In this document: piece after piece, positions 46,563 through 55,420 of the stretch
Position numbering within the stretch: the first letter of the stretch is position 1
How the letters are laid out: each line of letters opens with the position of its first letter
NCBI RefSeq assembly: GCF_035918235.1
Contig: NZ_CP109485.1
Coordinates: 8,835,001 to 8,899,000 of the forward strand
Reading direction: 5' to 3'
DNA: 64,000 bases
Source of the DNA: Streptomyces sp. NBC_01445
GTDB lineage: Bacteria > Actinomycetota > Actinomycetes > Streptomycetales > Streptomycetaceae
The notes under the pieces: model-generated
Databases searched by the model: none
The model's input: the letters and a program-made list of their open reading frames with translations, nothing else
Told to the model about the DNA's origin: nothing
Made by a program: the position numbers and the translations under genes

Positions 46563-46884
46563 GGGCGCACTCTGCCTCGGCGAGTGGGGCTGTGAGGAGC
46601 GCGGCCTGGATGCCGGCCTGCCGTACCGCGTCGCGAAGGCTGGCCAGCGGCTGAGACTCGGGTGCGCGCGTTGCGTCTGTCTTGGTGGTGGCGATCATGT
46701 GGGGCGTGCACGTGTCGATCCAGCGCGAGCCAGCTCCGGGGACGTCGACGATGCGGGTGGCCGTTGCGGGCCGGCCGCAGGCGACGCACGGCTGAGGGGT
46801 GCGGCCGATCCGGGCGACCTCCTCATCCGCGTGGAGGCAGGTGGTGATGCCAATGCTCACGACCCTCGGGTGGGAGAACCCCAT
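46555..46884 (-). CDS. Small Cys-rich hypothetical protein
   Basis: 109 residues from the ATG at 46884 (MGFSHPRVVSIGITTC); a GTG at 46920 would add 12 residues. CVACGRPATATRIVDV and later Cys/His (WIDTCTPHMI) suggest a zinc knuckle. The C-terminal part is helical (LASLRDAVRQAGIQAALL). It overlaps the 70-residue gene downstream. Neither protein is assigned a function; both probably belong to a degraded mobile element in this segment. Confidence 0.5.
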   Translation of the reverse strand: MGFSHPRVVSIGITTCLHADEEVARIGRTPQPCVACGRPATATRIVDVPGAGSRWIDTCTPHMIATTKTDATRAPESQPLASLRDAVRQAGIQAALLTAPLAEAECARE

Positions 46885-46951
46885 GGCGCACCGGTCACGT
46901 TCTATGGGGTCGCCGTGCACCCGGGAGGACGCGGAACTTGTACCGTCAGCG

Positions 46952-47554
46952 TCAGTGAGGCAGCACGACTCCGACCTGTCCCCGGATGTCCTGCATGATC
47001 TCGTCGACGCTCAAGGTGATGTTCACGCTCGCTGCCATGCTGAGAAACATGACGGCGGACACGATGTGTGCCAGCGTCGCGGCATCGCCCTCGCCGACTC
47101 GCGCGCCTCGGCGCAGCGCGGCGGCGACGGCCTCCTCGGTCTGCGCGGTGATGGTGAGAGCTTCGCGATGACGAGGTTCCTCGGGGTCACCGAAGACCAT
47201 CTCTCGCAGGTAGGTGCGCCCGTTGTCGATCTGCTTGCGGTTGCATTCCACGATCGGCCGGACGATCGCCAGTACCGCTTCCAGCACGTCGGGGATGCTC
47301 TCGGCATCCGCCCGGCCCCGCTCGAGCGCTTCGACATAGAGGGAGTTCTGCACGAGCAGGAGGAGCTCGCCCTTGGTCTTGGCGTAGAGGAACAGCGTCC
47401 CGGTACCGATGTCGGCCCTATCGGCGATCTGCTGGGTCGTGACCTCGTCGACGCCGTGTTCGGCGAACAGTTCGCGGGCGGCGGCGGTGATGCGGTCCAG
47501 CTTCTGCTGCTTGTTGCGCTCACGCCGACCGACCGACTGGGAAGCGAGTGGCAT
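46952..47554 (-). CDS. TetR family regulator, module 1
   Basis: 200 residues. DNA-binding domain [20 protein letters not shown], then QQIADRADIGTGTLFLYAKT and KGELLLLVQN. Over its first ~140 residues it is closely related to the TetR at 53218 (shared [31 protein letters not shown]), so the two are paralogues. It is divergent from an OYE-SDR gene pair. A palindromic site (47583-47608) lies between them and probably mediates repression of both directions. Confidence 0.88.
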   Translation of the reverse strand: MPLASQSVGRRERNKQQKLDRITAAARELFAEHGVDEVTTQQIADRADIGTGTLFLYAKTKGELLLLVQNSLYVEALERGRADAESIPDVLEAVLAIVRPIVECNRKQIDNGRTYLREMVFGDPEEPRHREALTITAQTEEAVAAALRRGARVGEGDAATLAHIVSAVMFLSMAASVNITLSVDEIMQDIRGQVGVVLPH

Positions 47555-47582
47555 GCGGATCGCCCTTCGGGGAATGATTCCT

Positions 47583-47608
47583 GACTGTGCTCAGTTATGA
47601 GTGGAGTC
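47583..47608. promoter_or_regulatory. Probable operator of TetR module 1
   Basis: 26-bp inverted repeat with arms GACT...CTCA / TGAG...AGTC around GTTA (core CTCAGTTATGAG at 47590-47601). It agrees at 15 of 26 positions with the site at 53168-53193 in front of the paralogous TetR. Confidence 0.5.
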
Positions 47609-47710
47609 GCTACTGGTGCGGTTCAGGTATGTACTCCAGTCATCTTCCCATGACGATGCCCGGCCGTCAGCGACGCTGACAACCGATCGACGTAAAGGAC
47701 CACGCACCTC

Positions 47711-48790
47711 ATGACCACGTCTTCTTCCCTCTGGCAGCCGTTCACGCTCGGCCGCGTCGAGCTTCCCCACCGACTGGCGCTGTCGCCGCTGACCCGCAGC
47801 CGGGCGAACGCGGATGGCACCCCGGGCCCGCTGGCGGCGACCTACTACGGTCAGCGCGCCTCCCTCGGGCTGCTCATCACCGAGGGTACGCAGCCTTCGG
47901 ACGACGGTCAGGGCTACCCGAACACGCCGGGCATTTACACCCCCGAGCACATCGAGGGCTGGCGCAAGGTCGCCGACGCGGTGCACGCGGGCGGTGGGGC
48001 GCTGTTCATCCAACTGATGCACGTCGGGCGCATGTCCCACCCCGACAACACCCCGCATCACCGTCAGTCGGTCGCACCGTCGGCGATCTCCGCCGACGAC
48101 GACATCTTCACCGCGACGGGGCTGCAGAAGACGCCGGCGCCGCGCGAGATGACCGTCCAGGACATCCAGGCCACGATCGCCGAATTCCGGCACGCCGCCG
48201 CCTCGGCGATCGCCGCCGGCGCGGACGGGGTGGAGATCCACGGCGCGAACGGCTACCTGCTGCACCAGTTCCTCTCCCCGAACGCCAACCACCGCACCGA
48301 CTCGTACGGCGGCTCCGTGGGGAACCGGTCCCGGTTCGTTATCGAGGTCGCCCGGGCGGTGGCCGAGGAGATCGGCGCGGACCGGGTCGGCATCCGCATT
48401 TCCCCCGCTGTGCCGCTCGGCGGTATCGACGAGGGTGACACAGACAGCGTCCGCGCCCAGTACCGGCACCTGGTCGGCGAGCTGGCACCCCTGAACCTTG
48501 CCTACCTGCACGTCCACCATCTCGGAGATGACGAGCTGCTGCGCTCCTTCCGCGAGGTGTGGCCGACCTCCGTGCTCGTGGTGCGCTTGGGGCGCACCCG
48601 CGAGCAGATCGCCGACGACATCGACGCGGGCCTGGCCGACATCGCCCCGCTGGGGCGGTTCGCGCTGGCCAACCCCGACATCGTTGAGCGCCTGCGTACC
48701 GACGCTCCGTTGAACGAGGTGGACCCGGCCACCCTGTACGGCGGCGGCGAGGCCGGATACACCGACTACCCGACCCTCGCACACGCCTGA
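47711..48790 (+). CDS. Old-yellow-enzyme family alkene reductase
   Basis: 359 residues. FMN barrel of OYE type: LALSPLTRSRANADGTPG, LFIQLMHVGRMSHPDN, GVEIHGANGYLLHQF, NHRTDSYGGSVGNRSRF, FALANPDIVERLR. These NAD(P)H enzymes reduce activated C=C bonds in enones, nitro-olefins and quinone-like electrophiles. First gene rightward from the TetR operator, followed 119 bp later by an SDR gene, so both are probably induced by an electrophilic ligand. Confidence 0.9.
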   Translation: MTTSSSLWQPFTLGRVELPHRLALSPLTRSRANADGTPGPLAATYYGQRASLGLLITEGTQPSDDGQGYPNTPGIYTPEHIEGWRKVADAVHAGGGALFIQLMHVGRMSHPDNTPHHRQSVAPSAISADDDIFTATGLQKTPAPREMTVQDIQATIAEFRHAAASAIAAGADGVEIHGANGYLLHQFLSPNANHRTDSYGGSVGNRSRFVIEVARAVAEEIGADRVGIRISPAVPLGGIDEGDTDSVRAQYRHLVGELAPLNLAYLHVHHLGDDELLRSFREVWPTSVLVVRLGRTREQIADDIDAGLADIAPLGRFALANPDIVERLRTDAPLNEVDPATLYGGGEAGYTDYPTLAHA

Positions 48791-48909
48791 CCGTCTGAAC
48801 GGTGAGCCGCCTGCCCCAGTCCCGCCCCACCCGGGGCGGGCGGCTCGCACCCTCAACCAGGCCATCTGCGCCGGCTGGCGCCCAAACCCAGAACAGGAAG
48901 AAGCAGAAC

Positions 48910-49623
48910 ATGCCCTCACTCAACGGAGCCGTAGTCCTCGTCACCGGAGCAAACGGTGGCATCGGCACCCACTTCGTCCGGGCGGCTCTCGACCGCGGCG
49001 CCACGAAGGTCTATGCCACTGCCCGCAACCCCCAGGCATGGGACGACGAGCGCATCGTGCCCCTTGCCCTGGATGTCACCGATCCCGCTTCCATTCAGGC
49101 CGCGGTCGAGGCCGCACCGGATGTGACCGTGCTGATCAACAACGCCGGCGCGTCCGTGTCCAGCGCTGGCATCCTCACCCACACCGACGACGAGATCCGC
49201 CGGAACGTCGAGACCAACTTCCTCGGCCCCCTCTTCCTCGCCCGCGCCTTTGCGCCGATCCTGTCCACCAAGGACAAGTCGGTCATCATCGACATCCACT
49301 CCGCGCTGAGCTGGTGGGCCGTCGCTGGCATCTATAGCGCCACCAAGGCAGCGCTCTGGTCAGCGACGAATTCGCTGCGCCTGGAACTCGCCCCTGAAGG
49401 CGTGCACGTCGTCGGCGTCCACGTCGGCTACGTCGACACCCCGATGGCCGCGCACGCCACCGACCCGAAGACACAGCCGGCGGACCTTGTCCGCATTGTG
49501 TTCGATGCCGTCGAGGCCGGCGAGCACGAGGTCCTGGCCGATGAGGCGTCCGTGCAACTCAAGGCGGCACTCAGCGCTCCTCTTGATGCGGTCTACCCGC
49601 AGCTGAAGGCTGCGAACGCCTGA
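48910..49623 (+). CDS. Short-chain dehydrogenase/reductase
   Basis: 237 residues from the ATG at 48910 (AGGAAGAAG ahead). Cofactor motif VLVTGANGGIGTHFVR, LINNAGA, and catalytic Ser with YSATKAALWSATN. Classical SDR of about 240 residues, likely NADP-dependent carbonyl reductase. Follows the OYE gene in the same direction and is probably in the same TetR-controlled unit. Its end borders the decayed IS1380 region. Confidence 0.87.
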   Translation: MPSLNGAVVLVTGANGGIGTHFVRAALDRGATKVYATARNPQAWDDERIVPLALDVTDPASIQAAVEAAPDVTVLINNAGASVSSAGILTHTDDEIRRNVETNFLGPLFLARAFAPILSTKDKSVIIDIHSALSWWAVAGIYSATKAALWSATNSLRLELAPEGVHVVGVHVGYVDTPMAAHATDPKTQPADLVRIVFDAVEAGEHEVLADEASVQLKAALSAPLDAVYPQLKAANA

Positions 49624-49878
49624 CCTGGCCACATGGCGGCGCCGCGGGCATGACGAACGAGCGTGACCGCGGCACCGCCGGCCCACATTGAGACCGCATC
49701 CGCCCAAGCGAAGCGGGACAGGGGCACCGCGCAGACAGGCCTTTGGGAACGCACCCGCTTCGCGATCTGCACGCACCTGGAACGGGACCCTGCCGGCCCG
49801 CGCGGCGCTCGCCCGGCAGCTCGACATCACACCCGAGGACTACGACACGGCGCTGGCCGAGATCGCGGCGGCCTGTGG

Positions 49879-50910
49879 TCACAGCAGGGCGGCGGCGTGG
49901 AACAGGCGTAGTGGCAGGCGTTTTGATTCCCAGCGGCGGGCGGTGCCGGTCCGGGCGAGCATGGGCAAGGCCAGGCGCATGCCGTCGGCATTGGTGAACC
50001 GCAACTGGGCGCCGGGGCACGGGCGTTCCTCGCGCACGATCAGCCGGATCCCGGTCGGCCCAGCCCCTAAGGACATCGCCGGCCAGCTCAGCCACCCTTG
50101 CCCCGACGCAGCCTTCGCCGTCGAGGGTTCGACGGCCGGTGTCGACGCCGTGGATGGCGTCGATGGTGGTCATTCCGACCGAGTGGGCCAGCCATCGGCC
50201 CTACGTGGTCGGCCAGTTGAGGAACGCGCGGGTGCCACCCGCAGAGCCGGTCCGGATCAGGGTCTGTCGCCCGCGCCGGAACTTCTCTGGCAGCTGGGCC
50301 AGGGCCACGCGGGCAGTCTGGATGCGGTCGGCGGCGGTTTTGCTGCCCGTCTTGACCGGCCGTAGCAGGTCCGCCACTGCCCCCAGGCTCAGGCCCCACC
50401 TTGGTCGACGAAGGACTGAGAGCGGGTGGTCTCCATAGGCGCCTTCTTCCAGTCCGGGCGGCGTCTTCCTTGCCGGAGTGGGCAAGTACCGGCACTCCGC
50501 CGACGTCCACGATCACCTGCGGTCCCGCGTGTGGGGCGTCCGGCCCAGCCAACTGCATCCCGGTCGCGGGTTTCAGATCGGGCAGGTTGGATCGCGGTCA
50601 CCGCCCGTGGGCCGACTGAGGCGAGTGCCATCAGGCGTGCGACGGTCGGGTCGTTGCCGACTGCCCCGAACAGCTCCGTGTTGGCCCGCAGCATCGCCAT
50701 ATCGGTCAGGCAATCCCCGCCCACCGCGGTCGCGAGGTCCAGCACGATCTTGTCCGGTCGTGCACTGCCCGCGGCTGCGCTATTGCGCGAGCATCATCGA
50801 CGGCACGTCTTCCGGGTCGGTCTTGCGGGTTGTCTCCGCCAGCAGCACCGCCCCGGCCCGCGAGACCATCGCTCGGACAGCCGGTTCAATAATTTTCCTT
50901 ATTGCTGGGC
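49879..50910 (-). pseudogene. Decayed IS1380-family transposase
   Basis: Pieces of one IS1380-type transposase occur in order on the minus strand but in at least four frames: LDLATAVGGDCLTDMAMLRA (near 50740), VPVLAHSGKEDAA (near 50500), ALAQLPEKFRRGRQTLIRTG (near 50300), VGMTTIDAIHGV (near 50170) and RLIVREERPCPGAQLRFTNA (near 50030). The N-terminal AGAVLL-type segment is around 50870. Several frameshifts and missing blocks make it inactive. The stretch 49624-49878 has no gene I can support. Confidence 0.75.
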
Positions 50911-50986
50911 ATAGGCCTTATTCGCATACCTGCACACCTGTTGGACAGCCCGCTTCATGGCAGCACGAGGCCAACGAACGGTGCGG

Positions 50987-51847
50987 TCAGCGGGCGAGGA
51001 ACTCGACGGCGACCGGGGCGAACTTGTCGTGGTGCTGGAAGATGCCTCCGTGGCCGGAGTCGGGGTAGATGATCAGCTCGGATCCGGGGATGCGGCGGTG
51101 CAGGTCCTCGGAGAGCACGGAGGGCACCATCCGGTCGTTGTCCCCGTTGGCGATCAGCGTGGGCTGGGTGATCTTCGACAGGTCGGCAGGGGCCGAGCGA
51201 CCCCACTTCTTGATCGCCTTGAGCTGCGTCCGGAATGCCTTCACCGAGATCGGGCCGTCTCGGTCGACGGTGCGCTCCTTGAGCCGGTTGACGAACGCGC
51301 GGGCGGCGGGCTTGCCTGTGGCGTTGCGGTTGAAGAACAGGAACTCCTTCGGGTCCGACCGCGTCAGGGTCGCCCGCAGGGTGTCCCAGTAGGTGGTCCC
51401 AGCGACCTCGTCGATGCCCTTCCCGCCGGCAGGGCCGGTCCCGGTGAGGATCAGCTTGTGCACCAGCTCCGGGTGCTTGATCACGAGTTCCTGGGCGACC
51501 ATGCCGCCGAGGGAGAAGGAGAAGATGTCGATCTTGTCGAAGCCGAGCGCGCGGATGAAGGTGACGGCGTCGTCGGTCATCGCCTCAACGCTGTCGGGGA
51601 CCTGCCCGGTGGACTCGCCGACGCCGCGGTTGTCGAACGCGATGACGTGGTGGTTTCTGGCGATCGGGTCGATGATGCGGGGGTCCCAGTTGTCCAGGGT
51701 TGCGGCGAGGTGGACGAAGAAGATGACGGGGATGCCGCCCTTGGGTCCCAACTCGCGGTAGGCGTACGTGAAGCCGCCGGCGGTGATGGTGCGGGCCGGT
51801 GCGTTCGCGTAGGAGGTGATGATCGGGTCGTTGCTGGTTGCGCTCAT
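50987..51847 (-). CDS. Alpha/beta hydrolase
   Basis: 286 residues from the ATG at 51847 with GGAGG seven bases upstream. Oxyanion region FFVHLAATLDNWDPR, nucleophile elbow IFSFSLGGMVAQEL (Ser), and catalytic His in YPDSGHGGIFQHHD. Similar to haloperoxidase/esterase-type hydrolases. It follows the quinone oxidoreductase gene by 64 bp on the same strand. A remnant of a second hydrolase of similar type lies just upstream of that gene. Confidence 0.88.
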   Translation of the reverse strand: MSATSNDPIITSYANAPARTITAGGFTYAYRELGPKGGIPVIFFVHLAATLDNWDPRIIDPIARNHHVIAFDNRGVGESTGQVPDSVEAMTDDAVTFIRALGFDKIDIFSFSLGGMVAQELVIKHPELVHKLILTGTGPAGGKGIDEVAGTTYWDTLRATLTRSDPKEFLFFNRNATGKPAARAFVNRLKERTVDRDGPISVKAFRTQLKAIKKWGRSAPADLSKITQPTLIANGDNDRMVPSVLSEDLHRRIPGSELIIYPDSGHGGIFQHHDKFAPVAVEFLAR

Positions 51848-51911
51848 GAGGGTCCTCCATATGTATGTCTGATGGCGAGGCCCGTGATGGTGTCGGTCGC
51901 GGGCGGCGGGG

Positions 51912-52907
51912 TCAGGTGTTGCTGACGACGACCTTGCCGCGGATCCCGCCTTTCGCCAGCGCCTGAAGGGCCTGGGGGGTCTGATCGAACGGGAACAGCT
52001 TCCCGGCGACGGGACGCAACACGCCGTCATCGACGAGGGTCGCGATCCGGCCGAGTTGCTCGCCGCTGGCACGCATGAACAGGAACTCGTAGCTCACCCC
52101 GAGCTTCTTGGCCTGGCGGCGGATGCCGCTGCTGAGACCGGTGATCGCCAGGCGCAGCACGGCGTTTAGCCCTGCCTCACGGGCGAAGGCCGGGTCTGGG
52201 GGGCCAGCGATCCCGATGGCCTTGCCGCCGGGCGCCAGCACGCGGAGGGACTTCGCGAGGTTCTTCCCGCCGAGGCTGTCCAGCACCAGGTCGTACCCGG
52301 TGAGGAGCTGTTCGAAGTCCTGGGTGCGGTAGTCGATGACGGTGTCAGCGCCGAGCTTGCGGACGAAGTCCGCGTTGGAGGCGCTGGCCGTGGTGGCGAC
52401 GGTGGCGCCGAGGTGCTTGGCGAGTTGGATCGCTATCGATCCAACCCCGCCGGCGCCGCCGTGGATGAGCACTTTCTGACCCGGCTGTACGTTCCCGCGC
52501 TCCACGAGGGCCTGCCATGCCGTCAACGCCACCAGCGGCAGCGAGCCCGCCTCTTGGATGCTGATCGAGGTGGGCTTGAAGGCCAGGTCCGCCTCGGCGA
52601 CGGCGATGCGTTCGGCGAATGTGCCGATACGGTCCGTGTCGGGCCGGGCGTAGACCTCATCGCCGGGCTTGAAGCCCCGCACCTTCGCTCCGACACGGAT
52701 GACGGTGCCGGCGAGGTCGTTGCCGAGGATCAGCGGCAACTTGTAGGGCAGGATCTGCTTGAACTCGCCCGCACGGATCTTCTCATCGAGCAGGTTGAGT
52801 CCGGCAGCCTGCACCTGCACGAGCACATCGCCGTCGCCGACGAGGGGCTCGGGGACGTCTGCTTCCTGCAGCGGACCCTTGTATTGGTTGACGACGAACG
52901 CTCTCAT
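51912..52907 (-). CDS. Zinc-independent NADPH:quinone oxidoreductase (MDR superfamily)
   Basis: 331 residues. GroES-like N-terminus (VLVQVQAAGLNLLDEKIR, ILGNDLAGTVIRVG) and NADPH-binding half (VLIHGGAGGVGSIAIQLAKH, DTVIDYRTQDFEQLL). No structural or catalytic zinc Cys set is visible, so it belongs to the QOR-type branch. It probably reduces quinones or enones. The start ATG overlaps the end of a hydrolase remnant (ATGA), implying a formerly coupled three-gene operon. Confidence 0.88.
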   Translation of the reverse strand: MRAFVVNQYKGPLQEADVPEPLVGDGDVLVQVQAAGLNLLDEKIRAGEFKQILPYKLPLILGNDLAGTVIRVGAKVRGFKPGDEVYARPDTDRIGTFAERIAVAEADLAFKPTSISIQEAGSLPLVALTAWQALVERGNVQPGQKVLIHGGAGGVGSIAIQLAKHLGATVATTASASNADFVRKLGADTVIDYRTQDFEQLLTGYDLVLDSLGGKNLAKSLRVLAPGGKAIGIAGPPDPAFAREAGLNAVLRLAITGLSSGIRRQAKKLGVSYEFLFMRASGEQLGRIATLVDDGVLRPVAGKLFPFDQTPQALQALAKGGIRGKVVVSNT

Positions 52908-53110
52908 GGCGCGGTTCTCCTTCTCTGACGTTCATTGTTGAGGGCGATGCGAGGCGCCGCTGGCTGGGCGCGGAAGCCCCGCGCGGCGTCCACGAACGCG
53001 CAGTGGTTCTCGAAGACGTCCCCGTGGCCGGAGTCCGGGAACACCGTCACCGACTCGGTGAACAGGTGGCGGGTCGGCACCGCGTTGGTGGCTTCCGGTA
53101 GTTCTGCGCT
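52904..53110 (-). pseudogene. C-terminal remnant of an alpha/beta hydrolase gene
   Basis: Minus-strand frame upstream of the oxidoreductase reads VPTRHLFTESVTVFPDSGHG and continues DVFENHCAFVDAARGF, matching the C-terminal His region (DSGHG-x-F) of hydrolases such as the one at 50987-51847. Only about 60 codons remain and the nucleophile half is missing. The frame ends at a TGA overlapping the next ATG. Confidence 0.6.
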
Positions 53111-53167
53111 GTGGGGCGCTCTGCCATGTCCTTCTCGGGAGGTCTCGTTCTACTCAACCCAAAAGCC

Positions 53168-53193
53168 GAGTACAGTCAATAGTGAGCGTACTC
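53168..53193. promoter_or_regulatory. Probable operator of TetR module 2
   Basis: 26-bp inverted repeat with perfect outer arms GAGTAC (53168-53173) and GTACTC (53188-53193) and inner TCA/TGA, 25 bp before the TetR start. Comparable in length and core to the site at 47583-47608. Confidence 0.55.
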
Positions 53194-53217
53194 AGTAGCG
53201 TTGTCAAGGAGGTCGTC

Positions 53218-53874
53218 ATGAGACGCGGTCGCATGCCGATCGGACGTCGGGAGCGAGCCAAGAAGGACAAGCGTGAGCGCATCACGGCCGCCGCCCGGGA
53301 GCTGTTCGCCGAACACGGCGTCAGCGGGGTCACGACACAGCAGGTCGCCGACCGCGCCGATGTCGCGATCGGCACCTTGTACCTGTATGCGTCCACGAAG
53401 GCTGAGCTGCTGATTCTGGTGCAGAACGAGAAGTTCGCCGCCGCGATAGACGAGGGCCTCACCGCCGCGAATGCCGCCGCAGAGAACAGTGCGCTCGACG
53501 GCCTGTTCGCCCTCATCCGCCCTGTGGTGACCTGCGTGCGTGAGCAGATCGAGAACGGCCGCACCTACCTGCACGAGCTTGTCTTCGGCGATCCCACCGA
53601 GCTCTACCGGCGCGAGGGCCTCGCCCTCTCGGCCCGCCTCGAGGACGGCATCACAAACCAGCTCACCCGCGATGAGCACATCGACGCCGCCGACGCGGCG
53701 ACGCTGGCGCGGGTGATCACCGCGATCATCCACATCAGCACCACCGCCAGCGTGTACCTGCACCGCAGCGACGACGCCGTCCTCAGCGACATCCGCGACC
53801 AGATCCAAGCCACTCTGGCACCCCGCCACATGACATCCCGCCCCCAACCGGCGAGATCAGAAGGAGATTCGTAA
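53218..53874 (+). CDS. TetR family regulator, module 2
   Basis: 218 residues from the ATG at 53218, with AAGGAGG five to six bases upstream. HTH domain [40 protein letters not shown]. Paralogue of the TetR at 46952. The C-terminal ligand domain differs after residue ~140. It is divergent from the hydrolase remnant and quinone oxidoreductase genes. The stop overlaps the next start by one base (TAATG), so translation is coupled to the truncated flavoprotein gene. Confidence 0.88.
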   Translation: MRRGRMPIGRRERAKKDKRERITAAARELFAEHGVSGVTTQQVADRADVAIGTLYLYASTKAELLILVQNEKFAAAIDEGLTAANAAAENSALDGLFALIRPVVTCVREQIENGRTYLHELVFGDPTELYRREGLALSARLEDGITNQLTRDEHIDAADAATLARVITAIIHISTTASVYLHRSDDAVLSDIRDQIQATLAPRHMTSRPQPARSEGDS

Positions 53875-54372
53875 TGAGCGCGCACTACGACGTCGTCGTC
53901 CTCGGTGCCGGCCCCGGCGGCTACGTCGCAGCGATCCGGGCCGCCCAGCTCGGCAAGACGGTGGCCGTCATTGAGAAGCAGTACTGGGGAGGAGTGTGCC
54001 TGAACGTCGGCTGCATCCCCTCCAAGGCGCTGCTGCGCAACGCCGAGCTCGCCCACACCTTTCACCACCAGGCGAAGCAGTTCGGCATCTCGGGCGACGT
54101 GACGTTCGACTACGGTGCCGCGTACGACCGCAGCCGTCAGGTGGCCGACGGGCGGGTCAAGGGCGTGCACTTCCTCATGAAGAAGAACGCCATCACCGAG
54201 ATCGACGGCCGCGGCACCTTCACCGACGCCCGCACCATCGACGTGGCGCTCACCGCCGGCGGCATACAGGCCGTCACCTTCGACTACGCCATCATCGCCA
54301 CCGGCTCCACCGTGCGGCTGCTGTCCGGGGTGGAACTCAGCGAAAACGTCGTCACCTACGAGGAGCAGATAC
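53874..54372 (+). pseudogene. Truncated lipoamide dehydrogenase-like flavoprotein
   Basis: The first ~165 codons encode the FAD-binding half of a pyridine nucleotide-disulfide oxidoreductase: [39 protein letters not shown] (redox-active CxxxxC) and [11 protein letters not shown]. After TYEEQIQ at about 54372 the similarity stops; a normal protein has about 460 residues, so the NAD and interface domains are lost. The frame drifts on to 54920 without recognisable content. It was fused by recombination to the tail of a TetR gene. Confidence 0.8.
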
Positions 54373-54558
54373 AAGGTGCGGGCCGCGCAGGCGGGCGACG
54401 CCGAGGACGACGCCCGCGCGCGGGTGTTCTTCACGCTGGCCCTGACGGGCTGGAGCGTCGCCATGTCGCAGCTTCGGCGCATGGTCCTCGGCCCCGATGT
54501 CGGCATGGACGAGCTACGTCGAGAAGTCGCTCGTACGGTGGCGTCGTTCCCCAAGTAA
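54373..54558 (+). pseudogene. C-terminal remnant of a TetR regulator gene
   Basis: A frame different from that of the flavoprotein reads [40 protein letters not shown] and [12 protein letters not shown], then stops at 54558. This is the usual last helix pair of a TetR-type ligand domain. No DNA-binding part is left. It marks the junction of a deletion or recombination at about 54372. Confidence 0.6.
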
Positions 54559-54613
54559 GCCTTGGCGGCGACTTGTTGAGGACCGCCGCGACGTGCGGCA
54601 TCACCCGTCCAGG

Positions 54614-55420
54614 TCAGGCTGTCGTGCCGCCGTCGGCGAGCAGCGGGCTGCCGGTCATGAACATCGACAGGTCGCTGACGCAGAAGAAGACGACACGGGC
54701 GATGTCGTCGGGTGTGCCGGCGCGGCCGATCGGGCTGGGCATCATCAGGGCCACGTCATCGGCCGTGAGGTCCGGGACGCCGGCTGCCGCGATGGCCAGT
54801 TGGTTGCCCTCGGTCGGTACGCAACTGGGCGCGACGGCGAGCACGCGGATGCCCTGTGGCGCGAGCTCCAGAGCGCTCTGCCGGGTGAGGCCGCGCACCG
54901 CGTGCTTGGAACCGACGTAGGCGGCGAGGCCAGGCGCGCTGCCGCGGATACCCGCGGTGGAGCACACGTTCACGATGACGCCGCCCTCGCTCATGACCCG
55001 GGCGGCCTCGCGGGTACCGGCCAGGGTGCCGCGCGCGTTGACCGCGAAGACCTGGTCCCACGTCGCGTCGTCCAGGTCCGCGATCGACACACTCGGGAAG
55101 ACGCCCGCGTTGTTGACCCACGCGTCGAGCCCGCCCCAGCGCGTCGCGGCGAGAGACGCCGCTTCCCGTACGTCGTCGGAGTCGGTGACGTCCATCTCGA
55201 CGCCGACGACGTCGGTGCCCTGGCGGTCGGCGAGTTCGGTGGCCGTGGCCTTGGCGAGTTCGGCGTCGATGTCGCCTAGGAGCAGGCGGGCGCCGGCCTC
55301 GGCGAGCCGGGTGGCGATCGCCTTGCCGAGACCCCGGCCGCCTCCGGTGACGACGACGCGGCGCTCGCGCAGGCTGATCAGCTCGGAGAGGGAAGCGGCG
55401 GAGACGTCAGGCATGGGCAT
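54614..55420 (-). CDS. Short-chain dehydrogenase joined in frame to the rhamnosidase
   Basis: 268 residues if started at the internal ATG at 55420, which has AAGGA about nine bases upstream. SDR motifs: [26 protein letters not shown], catalytic YVGSK, and the end [11 protein letters not shown]. The upstream frame is that of the GH78 rhamnosidase with no stop between, so the SDR may be made both alone and as part of a fusion. Given its partner, it may oxidise L-rhamnose or a sugar-acid in the non-phosphorylating pathway; this is inferred. Confidence 0.75.
   Translation of the reverse strand: MPMPDVSAASLSELISLRERRVVVTGGGRGLGKAIATRLAEAGARLLLGDIDAELAKATATELADRQGTDVVGVEMDVTDSDDVREAASLAATRWGGLDAWVNNAGVFPSVSIADLDDATWDQVFAVNARGTLAGTREAARVMSEGGVIVNVCSTAGIRGSAPGLAAYVGSKHAVRGLTRQSALELAPQGIRVLAVAPSCVPTEGNQLAIAAAGVPDLTADDVALMMPSPIGRAGTPDDIARVVFFCVSDLSMFMTGSPLLADGGTTA

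Noticed and set aside
49663..49911. Open frames between the SDR gene and the IS1380 remnant
   Set aside because: Short, low-information frames that run into transposase debris; no recognisable domain.
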